Below, piece by piece: positions 45,593 through 57,134 of a DNA stretch of 64,000 nt. Positions within the stretch are counted from its first letter, which is position 1; each line of letters opens with the position of its first letter. A program made the translations under genes and the position numbers. The notes beneath the pieces were generated by a model, which did no database searches, was not told the origin of the DNA, and saw only the letters and a list, made by a program, of their open reading frames with translations. Origin of the DNA: Paragorgia papillata (Eukaryota > Cnidaria > Anthozoa > Scleralcyonacea > Coralliidae); assembly GCA_035771165.1 (NCBI GenBank), contig JAWNZC010000473.1, positions 1,557,001 to 1,621,000 of the forward strand. The letters are read 5' to 3'.

Positions 45593-45886
45593 CACAGGCG
45601 GCCCAAGGTTGTGGCGGGCACCGTGCGGGCAATTTAACGTTCAAACTTTCAATTAAATTTATAGAACATTAAATGATTAAATGAACTAAAATACGGAAGA
45701 TTTTTAAATAAAATAACTTTACCTTGAGTTCGTGATGTGTTGTCTTCTATCTGTGTGTTTCTTGTATTGATTTGAAGCGATTTATGCATATTTTTGCAAT
45801 TCTAATTTACTTGAATGTTTGAAACATAAAAACCCGTTAAATTGCCCGCACGGTGCCGGCCACAACCTGAGCTTGGGCCGCCTCTG
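45593..45886. mobile_element. 294-bp hAT-like MITE
   Basis: The ends CACAGGCGGCCCAAGGTTG and its near complement (CTTGGGCCGCCTCTG) are followed by GCACCGTGCGGGCAATTTAA blocks in inverse orientation. GTGGGAT occurs immediately outside both ends. There is no coding. It is nested in the RecQ-bearing element. Confidence 0.75.
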
Positions 45887-46071
45887 GTGGGATGAAATCA
45901 AAACATACGCTTTGTTCTTTTGACAACACATATCAATCATATCTCGTTAATTTTTAAAAACAACAAAGTGGACGGAATCGCCTTCTCGCTCGCCCGCACC
46001 TCTGCCCGCGCTGCCTGGTTTAGCGGAAGGCGGGAACAAATAAAGGCCTGACATTCAGGTTATTGGCAGAC

Positions 46072-47165
46072 TAAACAGTTGAGTATTTGAAGGGGGTTGG
46101 GGGGCAAAAGATATTCCGGACCACCCGCATAAAATGTGGGGGTGGGTGGGTGCGGCCCACATCACAAGTAACACCAGACGTGTGTCGACTCTGGCTTAAA
46201 ATATATAGATTAAGGTACTGTACTAGAGTAAATCCTAAGTAATTTCCATGCTTCTGTACTCCTATTTAGTGCAAAAATTGCTAAAATTTGAACCATTTTA
46301 CTCTGTTTATATATTTACTCAGTCGTATTTATAGCTTTTGTGTGGTTGAAACTTGACAGCAAACTTTGTTGTCATTCGCTTTGATAGTTAGATGGCTCAT
46401 GCTGCTAAACCAATAAACTACTATAGACTATTTTTCGGAAACAAACATTTTATTATTTAAATATTTGTAATAGTTTATAGCTGGACTGCATTTCATCTTC
46501 AAAAGATAAAGCTTATAATTTTCTGCAAGCAAGTAATATAGCCAATCAATATTTGTAACCAATCAATTGTAATTTTGTTGTTAACTGTAAATGCCAATTT
46601 TATATTAATCTAGTTTATTAATATTTCAAATCTTAATTTTATTACAATTCATTGTTTTTCAGTTCAAATCAAAAGTGGATATTTATTTAATGATTGAAGT
46701 GGTCTGAGTTCATTTTCCTCACATTGTGTTTTTTATTCATTCACAATTACTGAATTATTGTTTATAAATAATTAGTCTTAGTTTACAATTCCTTTTTTAA
46801 TTTATTGTATGTTAATTAGGACTTGTGTACATTAAGGCTCAAAACAATGTTTAACACAGTGCTTCTCAACACCCCATGCACCTGGGAAAGAATTCCTTCA
46901 TCACACCCCCTCTCTCTTAAGCTGCAATCAGGCCTTCTATAGAGCATGATCGCAGGCTACCTCTTTCCTAACAATAGTATAACACTAACAGTATAACATA
47001 ACAATTTACTGAATTTTGAGACAATATTTTATACAATGGCGCAGTTCACTAGTCAGCTGGTGTCAGATTACACATCTTTTATTTCTTGCCAGATCTTGGC
47101 GTATCTAAATTCTATTATAGTTAATGATTAAATCATTAACAATAAATCTATTGATTCTATTTTAA
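46072..47165. other. No gene; isolated hAT-type end
   Basis: CAGTGCTTCTCAAC at about 46,858 resembles a hAT terminus. No partner end or coding frame is recognised. Confidence 0.35.
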
Positions 47166-47345
47166 GTGGTCACCCCATATTTTAATAGTTATAATTATTT
47201 AATTTTGTGGAGATACCCACGTTAAGTCATGGTGACCCCATATTTTCATATTTATATTTTTTTAGTATTAGGGAGATACCCACCCTAATTGTCCAAAAAT
47301 TTTAGTTTTGGGGAGATACCCACTCTTTGTGGTGATCCCATATAG
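47166..47345 (+). repeat. Degenerate tandem repeat, 3 units
   Basis: Each unit holds GGT(C/G)A(C/T)CCCATA and GGAGATACCCAC about 45 bases apart. Confidence 0.7.
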
Positions 47346-47410
47346 TTTCCTTTTCATCTTATTTTTTATTTTATATCTAAGAGATATATGTCCACAAAAG
47401 TTGTGGTAAC

Positions 47411-47812
47411 CAGTGGCATATCCAAGGGGAGGTGAGGGAGATCACCCCCCAATGGTCTCCAAGACCGTTCTCATGAAAAGTTTAAATATGTGGAGAAACT
47501 TGTTGTAGGGGGGGGGGGGGGGGGGTACAGTTGCTTTAAGGCCAAGTGAGTAGACTAGTAATGTGTTATATATATATAGCAGGCATGCATATGCTATAAA
47601 TTACAATACTAAGGGTCTATACAAAATGCCTCCAACTTGTTTTTACATTTACAACTTGTTTATAAATAAATCTAAAGATATTCTGACATGTATCATTCTA
47701 TTTTCTGGTTTTATAACAACAAAATTATGTAATTTATGGCTTTCAGATTACTCTTAAATACTTGTCTCAAAATGCAGGAAGCATACCCCCAGACCCTCCT
47801 AGGAGATTGAGA
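47411..47812 (+). mobile_element. Decayed relative of the 10,868-11,765 hAT element
   Basis: The left end is CAGTGGCATATCCAAGGGG. A G run at about 47,507-47,525 and the interior AACAACAAAATTATG...ATTTATGG...AAAATGCAGGAAGCAT parallel 11,560-11,690. The right terminus is not identifiable. Confidence 0.6.
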
Positions 47813-47957
47813 ATATGTGAATGAATAGAATTCTATGGAATAATTAAAAAATGAGTGCCAACTTTTCATTGAATATTGCAATACTGTATAGTCTAATAAT
47901 TAGCAGATTTTCATAAATTACATATTTAATAAGCACTTAGAATTGCCCACTGCTCCC

Positions 47958-48040
47958 AGTTCAGACAGTCTGTACCATACATTGTGGAAATTAATTACCT
48001 GAGTATCAATTTCCACATTGTATGGTACGTCTGAACTGAG
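47958..48040. repeat. Short inverted repeat (hairpin)
   Basis: CAGTTCAGAC..ACCATACA, TTGTGGAAATT is mirrored by AATTTCCACATTGTATGGTA, GTCTGAACTG. Confidence 0.85.
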
Positions 48041-48573
48041 TACAGAGTGTAGTAGTACAGTTCGATGCTGATGAAACGAGATAGTTTCAAAATTCAGTAT
48101 TTAAACACCACTCCCTTGACCTTCTCCAGTGTTATATTCTCCATCATCACTAGCTAGCATGCAATAATTCTACTTTTACATTGGATCGACAAATCTTCTT
48201 GAGTAAAATATTCAATTGAAAATTCCAAGAAAATTATGAACACAAAACAGGAACACTTCGCATAGTGTCATCAAAGAAAATATTTAAAGTAATCAAAGGA
48301 AATTATTAAATCTTCTGGTTTGATAGCCAGAATAGCGAAGCGCACAGATGACGTCAAATTCATGTTTGTCTGAGTTTATAATTTATTCTTGCATTTCCAA
48401 CAAAAGAAAATTGCTCATTAGAAATCCCTCAAGATTCAATTTCGGTTTGTTTGTCTGAAATTTTGTCTATAAATAGTAACTGCGTGCTTCGCTATTAATA
48501 TGACATTTTACAAATCTGGTAGGGCAATCTCTGTTGCCTTGTGAAATTCTGAGGTTGGTTGGAATCTGTCAAT
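48041..48573. other. No gene seen
   Basis: Nothing recognised. Confidence 0.4.
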
Positions 48574-48896
48574 GGGCTATTCCATTTAATACCCGTACCC
48601 CCCTATCGAGGACAATGGTTTATCTATACCCCTGAAGAATTCCTATCTTACAACAGCCCCCCTGAGGAATTCGATTTTTACAACAGCTACCCCTGAAGAA
48701 TTCCTGTCTAACAGCTATTACCCCTGAAGAAATTGATTGTTACCCCTGAAGAATTCAATTTTTTTCACTCGACCCCTGAAGAATTCATAGTCAAACAGTC
48801 CCTACCCCTGAAGAATTCCAAGGCAAAATAGCCCTTACCCCTGAAGAATTCCAGTGTCCTCGATAGGGGGGGTACGGGTATTAAATGGAATAGCCC
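48574..48896. mobile_element. MITE built from short internal repeats
   Basis: The inverted ends, about 40 bp each, start GGGCTATTCCATTTAATACC. Between them lie eight or nine copies of ACCCCTGAAGAATTC with variable spacers. ATCTG lies next to both sides, but no full duplication is clear. Confidence 0.85.
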
Positions 48897-49425
48897 AATC
48901 TGGTAGAACAATTCAAAGAATATTATCCCTCAAAGTGTATAGTGCATTCTAGGTTTACAATTTTAGTCTTTCTGTTAAGAACTCTCCTTATTGACTTAAT
49001 CTTCTCCTATTTACACTGGCTAGTCATTGTTGTAATAATGTTATAATTTTTCAAACAGCAGCACAAGTTCTTAGCAGGAGCTTTCCAAAGTCGAGAAGAC
49101 AAATAAACTTTTCCATCGCTGAAAATACGCCATCCAGTACTAAAGCGGAGCGAAAAAGTGCCGGATATTTAATATCATTATTGAGGGTCGTACAGGGGGT
49201 CTGTGGCACGGTTCACGGCGGAAAGAAATAACGAATCACGGATATCAAAATGTTATTTTGCCGAATCACGAAAATAACCTAATGGCAAGAAATAAGTAAT
49301 ATAATAAAATAAGTAATGGCAACGCAAAGAAACGTGGCAAAGAAGGAGTGTTTGAAGAAAGGAAAATCGAGAAAGGCAAAAAAGACTACATATTGGAAAT
49401 TGCATACCTTTATCGACCTTTATCA

Positions 49426-49791
49426 TTATGGATAGACAACTCGATTAACCATTCGTCCACTTCGTGTAGTGACGCCCCGAAGAAACGTCAAATTGTCCAA
49501 CGTATCTTCCTCGTCACTGTCCGCCGTAGGATGGTCAGAATCTGAATCAGTGTCGTACTCTTCCTCGACTTCCTCATCTTCTACATCTCCTACGGCATAA
49601 AATATAACAGACTCAATCGTAGAAATCTTCTCCGTTTGCTGTCTTTGCTCTGCCATGTTTAGAGGACTCACTGAAGTCACAGAATAAGGGATTGACCAGA
49701 CGTCCGACTCAGTGTCGGCACCTTTGATGTAAGCGTCCTCGCGAAATGTCGTCGGCCTGCGATCCCGGCGCCATTTTGAAAGTAAGTGCAC
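49426..49791 (-). CDS. Hypothetical acidic protein in the inverted-repeat element
   Basis: A 121-codon open frame on the minus strand runs from 49,791 (MHLLSKWRRDRRPTTF); an internal start (MAEQRQQTEKIST) is also possible. It has a strongly acidic stretch, DVEDEEVEEEYDTDSDSDH, and ends TRSGRMVNRVVYP before TAA. There are no membrane segments or recognised domains. It lies inside the left part of a transposon-like unit and the right arm does not preserve the frame, so it may be an element-encoded N-terminal exon or simply chance. I do not recognise the family. Confidence 0.3.
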   Translation of the reverse strand: MHLLSKWRRDRRPTTFREDAYIKGADTESDVWSIPYSVTSVSPLNMAEQRQQTEKISTIESVIFYAVGDVEDEEVEEEYDTDSDSDHPTADSDEEDTLDNLTFLRGVTTRSGRMVNRVVYP

Positions 49792-50316
49792 CCGGGAAAT
49801 TAGCCCTCTCGTCCTTGCGACCCTTGGGCTCCTGTATTCAATTACTCTTGGCCTTCTTGTGACCTTTTAATTAGATTTATATTGTTATCTATATATATAA
49901 ATAATATTTAGTTAAGTAAATAAGTAATTTACTTTAGAAAACGGTTCTTTGGAAATAAAATTCTTTGACCTCAAGGTTATTAAAACTTCAGTACGCAGAT
50001 ACTACGGGTAAGAGTCCGTGGCAAAAAAGTCCTGCACTCATGAAGCGGGTTTTACATTTCTCGATTATGCCGACACATTTGTTTATAGAAGAAGATGGCT
50101 AAAAATTTCGGAACTACGCATTAAGCTTTCATTCGGTGTATAGTTCAAACTTTAGCGTTACCTGTAACTTTTGAAAATGTTCAAAATGTGCACACCATTG
50201 TTCGTAAAATAAGAATTATATGATGGGAAATGGACTCCTCACAAGTGTTATAGAATTTTGGATTATTGTTTTTAAATACTAAACGAACAGCCCTGAACAA
50301 CATATTAAACATAGGA

Positions 50317-51467
50317 GGCCCACATTATTCTACGGAACGGAACGGAACGGAACGGAACTCGACGTTGCATTATTTTACGGAACGGAACGGAACGGAAGCT
50401 TACGCATATATAATACTAGTATAGTGAAAATATGTCTATTATTGTATTTATTATTTCTGTGGGAATAATTTTAGCAATTTTTTTTCCTATTTAATTAACT
50501 GTAGTAAAACACGGTAAAGTCTCCGTTCACACCTAAACGTTTTTCTGCGTTTTTGTATTGTTTACTGTTCTCAAGGGAATCGAGAACAATCAGTTCATTA
50601 CTTGAAACAAAATAAAAACGCAGTTATATAGTTAAGAGGCCCTGGTTGAGAGAGGCATTGAGAGGCATATAAAACATCCAAAAATATTTAATTTTATTGG
50701 TATATCTCACATGTTACGTCATATGACGTCATCTTTATACGTAAAATTAAAGACGTTGATTACGTCATTATAGACGTCATCTTCCGCCATCTTTGATTGC
50801 CCAATATATATTTTATTTATGACTTAAATAAATAGTCGTACATATTACAATGGAAACATATTGGTAGAATGCTAAAATTAAACTTTTAATACATAAACCT
50901 CCTTTAATATAAGTGGTGAAAAACAAATGCCCAACATTTTAATTTTCTGAGTTGTTTTTTGAAGGTCAAGAAAGTAATTTTTGCTCGAATTCAATATCAA
51001 TTAGTCAAAAACAAAAAATAAATAGAAAAATTATAGAATTACAACCAAAATAAACAACTATTATGCAAACTTTTTACAAACATTTTTGGCTGGGATTGTT
51101 CGAGGACGTAAAAAGGAACATTTCTCCTGCTTTTGGTTTCCATGCCGGCAAAGTAGACAGCTTGTCTTCTGGAGGTTTCCTTAAAATGTTAACGACATCC
51201 GACAAATCAATGGGCGAAGTAGATGTTCGAAAGACTTGTACCGTTGATGACATAGTGTCACACTGCAATTTCCAGCACGAAAAGGAACGATCAATACACT
51301 GCAAGTTTCGAGTCTCTTCTGGCAAACTGGCAAGTGATTGCATTTCCCGCCAATAGTTTCCGTACAAAGATCGTAAGATCGTAAGCTTCCGTTCCGTTCC
51401 GTTCCGTAAAATAATGCGACGTCGAGTTCCGTTCCGTTCCGTTCCGTTCCGTAGAATAATGTGGGCC
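50317..51467. mobile_element. 1.15-kb element with GGAAC-repeat TIRs and 8-bp duplication
   Basis: The ends are GGCCCACATTATTCTACGG and its complement. ACATAGGA flanks both sides exactly (50,309-50,316; 51,468-51,475). Each ~88-bp terminal repeat contains two short (GGAAC)n arrays separated by TCGACGT(T/C)GCATTATTTTA. It sits at the centre of the larger 49,183-52,690 inverted repeat. The 8-bp duplication suggests a hAT- or P-like mechanism, but the termini are not classic. Confidence 0.85.
51074..51385 (-). CDS. Hypothetical ORF inside the GGAAC element
   Basis: The minus-strand frame reads through the right inverted repeat into NYWREMQSLASLPEETRNLQ, CIDRSFSCWKLQCDTMSSTV and FRTSTSPIDLSDVVNILRKP, ending PSQKCL at 51,074. 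Composition is protein-like, but no domain is recognised and the start would lie in the repeat. It could be a remnant of the element's own protein or a captured host exon. The opposite strand also has an open frame over the same bases. Confidence 0.25.
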   Translation of the reverse strand, partial: LTILRSLYGNYWREMQSLASLPEETRNLQCIDRSFSCWKLQCDTMSSTVQVFRTSTSPIDLSDVVNILRKPPEDKLSTLPAWKPKAGEMFLFTSSNNPSQKCL

Positions 51468-52696
51468 ACATAGGATAGTGTGAAGTGCCATTCAATGTCA
51501 GAACTTTTAATTTTCTCGCCGGGAAGTATTTTAAAGAATAAAAAAACATTATTATGGTCTGGACCGTCTGAAATGGATGAATTTCTTAAGTTTGTTTTAC
51601 CTTTTGCTGTTTTGGTGTTTGCTATAACCTCAGAAAGACTTCTGGTATGAACCTCAGATATTTCTTAAACAAAAGCTAATTCAAATATGAAAGGAGTGGA
51701 AAAGTTTGCAGATTTCTAGTTGAAGTTGAAAACGTTTTTGGTGCAAATTAGTGATCATACCTTTTCAACATATGAAAAAATATTACAACTTTTATGGTCA
51801 ACGGACAACGGTGAGAACATTTTGAACATTTTAAAAAGTTACAGGTAACACTATGATTTGAACTATATACCGAATGAAAGCTTATAAAATGTCTAACAAT
51901 TAACATACGTACCCGATGTATTTCAACAATGCATAGTTCCGACAATTTTAGCCATCCTCTTCTATAAACAAATGTGGAGTTTATACAATTCTGGATTATG
52001 CCGACAGCTTCGTGAGTGCAGGACTTTTTTGCCACGGACTTTTACCCGTAGTATCCGCGTACTGAAGTTTTAATAACCCCGTGGTCAACTAATTTCATAT
52101 CCAAAGAATCGTTTTCTAAAGTAGATTACTTATTTACTTAACTAAATATTATTTATATATATAGATAATAATATGAAGTTAATTAAAAGGTCACAAGACG
52201 GCCAAGAGTAATTGATTACAGGAGCCCGAGGGTCGCAAGGACGAGAAGGCTAATTTTCCGGGGGCACTTACTTTCAAAATGGCCGACTGGCGCATGCGCA
52301 TAAAAATAATGGGACACTTCTTTCCGCGAGTCGGACTTCTGGTCAATCCTTATTCTGTGCTGAAGCATACTGAAGTCATGATATCGATTACTTTACGACG
52401 TCTACGAACGTCTACGAAGATTAACCGAAGATCACCGAGGATAGCCAGGCCTAGACATACTAAAAAAAGACCTTAAAAGTCTTAAAAGACTTAACAGACC
52501 TTAAAAGTCTTAAAATCACGTGGAATAAGTGGTGAAATCACGAATATCGGTTATTAGCTAATTTAAGTTCTTCACGGGTCACGCGAAACCTTTGCGTCAC
52601 GGATCACTAAGAATAATTTATTAAATTCACGTTTCTCTGGAAATAAAATCAGCTAATCACGCATCACGAGAATACCCCTGTACGACCCTCATTATT

Positions 52697-53139
52697 ATGT
52701 TCACACGACACCGCCAAAGGTTCCGTTTTCTTCTAGTCGCTCCGTTTAGAAATCGTTTTCAAATCGCTCCGGTGAGAGCCACCTTTTCACACAATTTCGA
52801 TCCGGTGCCATGTGAACGCAACGGCGTTTTGTGGCTTTTTAGCGCAGTTTTCAACTCGCTCCGGACTCGTGTTAACGGGGTCTAAATATTCGCAATCTTT
52901 TTACCGTTCTGAGATAACATCTAATTTATCTTGTCAGATTGAAAATTTCAATTTGTGGCTATATTTTAAAATTTTCAAGAAATAAAAATCCAATGAATTT
53001 CACACAAACTCCATGACTATGTCAGCAGACACAAAAACAACTGTATAATTTGAAACTTTATTACATATCCTCAAGACAAAGATTTTCTAAGTAATTTAAC
53101 AAAGATAGTGACAATACATCGTTACTTATTACACCAAGA
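52697..53139. other. No gene seen
   Basis: TCGCTCCG is repeated four times between 52,735 and 52,865. Otherwise nothing. Confidence 0.35.
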
Positions 53140-53300
<161 letters not shown>

Positions 53301-54318
53301 TATATGTAATTATTCATAATTATCAACAAACCGCCTCGATCCTACAGTTCTACAACAATCCTTAATTCGATATCACCAGACAGCAAAAGCTTTTTTTCAG
53401 AGATACAAAATTGCTGATTGGTAAAATTATAATTCTCAGTCATAGATGGACTCGGTTTAGAACATATGGCAAGGGATGCTTTGCTGTCTCAGTGCTGTTA
53501 TGAACTTTAACAATATTAACAGAACTTGTAAAATGCCCAAAGGATTGTCAGAGTAAAAAAGTGATGAATATGTAACTTGTTTAAAATAGATTATTTTGGA
53601 GTACATTTTCTGAAAACATTCTTAATTGTTGGTCGATTTTTTTCTCTTCGTCATGGCTAACATAATTTTTTAACAGGTATTCTAGATGGTTCACGGTCTC
53701 TATAGCGTCTAATGCATGAGTCAATATATTAACCCCTAGGTATCAATATCTCAAAGTTTGTGTAGGTAGTGTGTTGTACAGTTGTCTGTACTCTGTATGT
53801 TTATTTAAAGGACATTATGTTATCTGCTTTTATAATCAGGGAGACGGCCCCAGGTAGAGGCCTATTTGTTGAGTTTTGTTTTCGAAATCATTACCCAGGT
53901 ATCGAGGCTTTGTTGTGTATTTGGGTGGTGGCAAAAGCCTTTCCCCGCGGGGTGAGGGAAGTGGGGGTTAATATTGACTCATGGATAACATTTGACTGTT
54001 TAATTGGTTTTCTTACAGTAGATCTGTATTAATATTTAAACGAAGATCAAAACTATACCTATTCTCTACATTATTTACGTGCCCAATGCTAGCATTATTT
54101 TGCTTCTGAATTACAACTGAGGTTTTGCAAATGGTCTCGAGGTAAAAGTTAAGGTTTACTTTTATCATTCAATTTCCTTGGAAGAGATTGATGTTTTCTC
54201 ATAGCAGTATTAACACTAACATGAGAGGCTCATTAATCCTCCGAAGAGGCTGGTTTTGTTTCCTCCGAAGACGTAGAGGGTTATTTGTCCTCCGAAGAGC
54301 GTTATTTATCCTCCAAGT
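53301..54318. other. No gene seen
   Basis: Short CCTCCGAAGA motifs repeat at 54,238-54,312; no gene. Confidence 0.4.
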
Positions 54319-54440
54319 AATAGATAAATCCCGAGAACGGGATGTATGCTATATAAAGACCCGAGGACGCGCAGCGTCCGAGGGCTTTATATCGCATACA
54401 TCCCGACGTTCGAGTCTTATTATTTCATAAAATCCCGTTA
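54319..54440. repeat. 120-bp palindrome
   Basis: AATCCCGAGAACGGGATGTA and ATATAAAGACCCGAGGACGC are mirrored around CGCAGCG by GTCCGAGGGCTTTATAT and GCATACATCCCG. The architecture resembles the palindromes at 19,735, 22,742 and 34,107. Confidence 0.8.
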
Positions 54441-54870
54441 ACAATTCGACATAACAATGTCCTTCGAGACTCGGTAAAGGCTATTTTGTAGAAAACCTTA
54501 CTTCAATCGTGTCTTAAGTCGGATAAATACCTCGAACGTCGGCTTTAAGCCAGATATAAAAGCCACCAGAACCTCCCAAAGAGCTCTAACAACAAACAAC
54601 AACAACAACAATTTTTTTTCAATTAATTAGATTTATACAAAATGTGAATGTCCCACACGTAGCTATTGCTAATCTAGGCGGGCATCATTCCAATATTTAC
54701 AAAAAAAGTAGATTTATAGAACTAGTGAGGAAAAGTATAGATGTAATTAGTATGATTATTAGATGCAAGAATAAGGAAGAAAAAGGAAATGTAATAATAT
54801 ATATTATAGGCATATCATTGAAGATGATACTTTTGAAATTTATAATATTAACATATAGTTATATAACTCT

Positions 54871-55140
54871 TTACTTATACAATTTGATCTTTAAGATTAT
54901 TGTTGATATATCAATGTATGAATCTTCTTGTTTAAGAACATCCATAATCATTTTGTGAATTGTTTTCTTGAATTTAGTTTTTGTCATCTCTCTAAGATAA
55001 CCTGGAATCTCATTCCACAGTTTTACGCCAAATTTGCCATTGACAAGTGTGCTAAAAAAATCTCAGGATATGGCACTATTCAACACTCTGAAATACATGT
55101 AATTTTCTTGCCAGTATCATTGATGATTGACAATAACCTT
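54871..55140 (-). pseudogene. Non-LTR retrotransposon ORF2 C-terminal fragment
   Basis: The minus strand reads FFSTLVNGKFGVKLWNEIPG, then YLREMTKTKFKKTIHKMIMD and VLKQEDSYIDI before TAA at 54,871. The ...G.KLWN.IP...R...FKK... pattern is the usual end of LINE reverse-transcriptase proteins. Upstream in the same frame a TGA interrupts HFRVLNSAIS-like sequence, so the copy is dead. Confidence 0.55.
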
Positions 55141-55618
55141 AGCTTGTATTTGACATATGGGGTTCATACCCTCTTAAACCCACATCTGATAATTTCAAAA
55201 TTCTTTTGTGTCAAAGATAAAAGTGTTAAAACAGTCAGTTTTGTTCAAAGCAAAATGCCCACCAGATGACAGCCATTTTGCCAAAAAGTAAAGGCACAAA
55301 CACAACTCCCATGATGCATTATTAGAATGGGAATTGTCCATTGCAAGTTACTGTACATGTATATTATGCAACTCCCACCTATCATTGTTATCGTCAAGTT
55401 GAGAACTGGGGAAATTCATTAATAAGACTATACTGTAATAGGGGTTTAACAGGTCTGACATCATGTACACCTTGCGTTTTTCTGATTGGCTAATAATTGA
55501 AATTGTTGCCTACCCAAGAATTATTGGCCAATCCGAAGAAGGCATGAGTGACGTTCATGAGCCCTCATTATAACAAAATTTATAATTCACTGTAAGCAGT
55601 ATGATACTAATTACTTAC
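55141..55618. other. No gene seen
   Basis: CTGATTGGCTAAT...ATTGGCCAATC pairs form a loose inverted repeat at 55,480-55,535; nothing else. Confidence 0.35.
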
Positions 55619-56181
55619 CATGGCCAGAAATTAGGGACAGTATGGCTGGCAGTTATGCGCACACAAGTAACCAATTTTGCGAATTCAAGATGGCGGAAAT
55701 ACTAAGCTTTAACACTAAAAACATACAAATACGATGCGCAAACTGGAACAAAATAGAATTTGCAAAGTGCACACGTCTACAAATCTATAAAATACCTCAA
55801 TGAGTGGTCTTGTAAACTCTTGATATGTCACGATTTGCCAATACTCCGTCCGAGTAAGTCAATTTTACAATATTATCTCGCAACGTAAACTCCTAGAAAA
55901 ATCCCCATTATATGCTAAGTTCAGGCCAGTGCAGTGTTGTTCGAAGTGTTCGGCGACGAAATGCACACGTCCACATTTCTTGTACGATGTTTGATTCCTC
56001 ATTTTGTGTTGATTTAGAGACATCTTAGCTTGTATTCGCTCCACCAAATACATTTAAAATAGTCTGTTTTTTTATGAAAACTGTAAGCTGATCCTGTTAC
56101 CAATGCAAGCATGCCAGAGAAGACAAAGTGCGAAATCCTCCAAAATTACGAGCGTTTCAGTGCCTTCTTGTCAACCATTGG

Positions 56182-57134
56182 TAGGTACGTCATGTTAGGG
56201 CACACATAGTAGTTTTAATGCATATAATTATGTTGTTGTGTGTACCGTTTATAGTGGTATTATGATAGTTTATGGTAGTTCAAGGCGTTTCATGTGGTTT
56301 CTTATGGTGGTTTATGGTAGTCGCCTGAGCAGGCGTCTTGTTTATATTTATTTTTTATTGATTTGCCCAATAGATTTGTCCAAAGCCATTCCAAATTCCA
56401 GACTCCTTTGTTTGAAAGAGTATGTTTTACATAATGCCAACCATTCCCCTCCACTACATACCACCATAAATCACCATGAACTACCAATTAACTACTATAA
56501 ACCACATGAACCACCATAAACCACAATAAACCACCACAAACCACCTGAACCACCGTGAACCACCATAAACCACTACAAACGACCATGAACCACCACAAAC
56601 CACTATAAACCACTATTAACCACCATAAACCACTACAAACCACCGTGAACAACCATAAACCACTATAAACCACCATGAACCCCTATGAACCACCATAAAC
56701 AACCATAAACCACCACGAACCACCATAAACCAACATGAACCATCATAAACCACTGCAATTAACCACCGTGAACCACCATAAACCACCGTAAGCCACCGTA
56801 AACCACCATAAACCACTATAAACCACCATAAACCACTACAAACCACCGTGAACCACCGTGAACAACCATGAACCACCATTAACCACCATGAACCACCATA
56901 AACCACTATAAACCACCATAAACCACTACAAACCACCGTGAACCACCATAAACCACCCCAAACCACCATAAACTACCACAAACCACCATGAACCACCATA
57001 AACCATCACGAACCACCATAAGAAACCACATGAAACACCGTGAACTACCATAAACTATCATAATACCACTATAAACGATACACACAACATATATGCATTA
57101 AAACCACTATGTGTGCCCTAACATGACGTACCTA
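56182..57134. mobile_element. TIR element expanded by a minisatellite
   Basis: Inverted ends of about 140 bp start TAGGTACGTCATGTTAGGGC. The interior (about 56,460-57,015) is a degenerate array of AACCACCATAAACCACTA-type units, which also continues into the inner part of both arms. No duplication is clear. The long frames on the minus strand here are translations of the repeat. Confidence 0.8.

Larger units (their letters stand above)
44068..46062. mobile_element. 2.0-kb long-TIR element carrying a RecQ fragment, 9-bp duplication
   Basis: The ends are TAACCTGAATGTCAGGC and its complement. The inverted similarity extends about 80 bp inward (CCTTCCGCTAAACC, GGTGCGGGCGAGCGAGAAGG). TTGGCAGAC flanks both sides exactly (44,059-44,067; 46,063-46,071). 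Inside are a RecQ-helicase fragment (44,396-44,837), a Penelope-derived palindrome (45,131-45,420) and a MITE (45,593-45,886). The duplication size and long inverted repeats resemble Mutator-like elements. Confidence 0.85.
49183..52690. mobile_element. 3.5-kb element with very long inverted arms
   Basis: Terminal repeats are GAGGGTCGTACAGGGG and its complement, flanked by ATTATT on both sides. Two long inner arms (about 49,668-50,308 and 51,476-52,380) are inverted copies of each other with many indels. They share stretches such as AAAATGGC/GCGCCATTTT contexts, CTACGGGTAAGAGTCCGTGG and CCGAATGAAAGCTT. A younger element (50,317-51,467) sits at the centre. Hypothetical minus-strand frames lie in the left part. 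Confidence 0.7.

Noticed and set aside
51063..51356. Plus-strand 97-codon ORF
   Set aside because: It overlaps a minus-strand frame of better protein-like composition in the same mobile element; neither has a recognisable domain, and only the minus one is listed, at low confidence.
54644..55269. Plus-strand ORFs of 104 and 113 codons
   Set aside because: The minus strand of the same DNA encodes a LINE C-terminus; the plus frames are shadows.
56488..56969. Minus-strand ORFs rich in VVYGGLWWF
   Set aside because: Translation of the AACCACCATA minisatellite, no protein features beyond the repeat.
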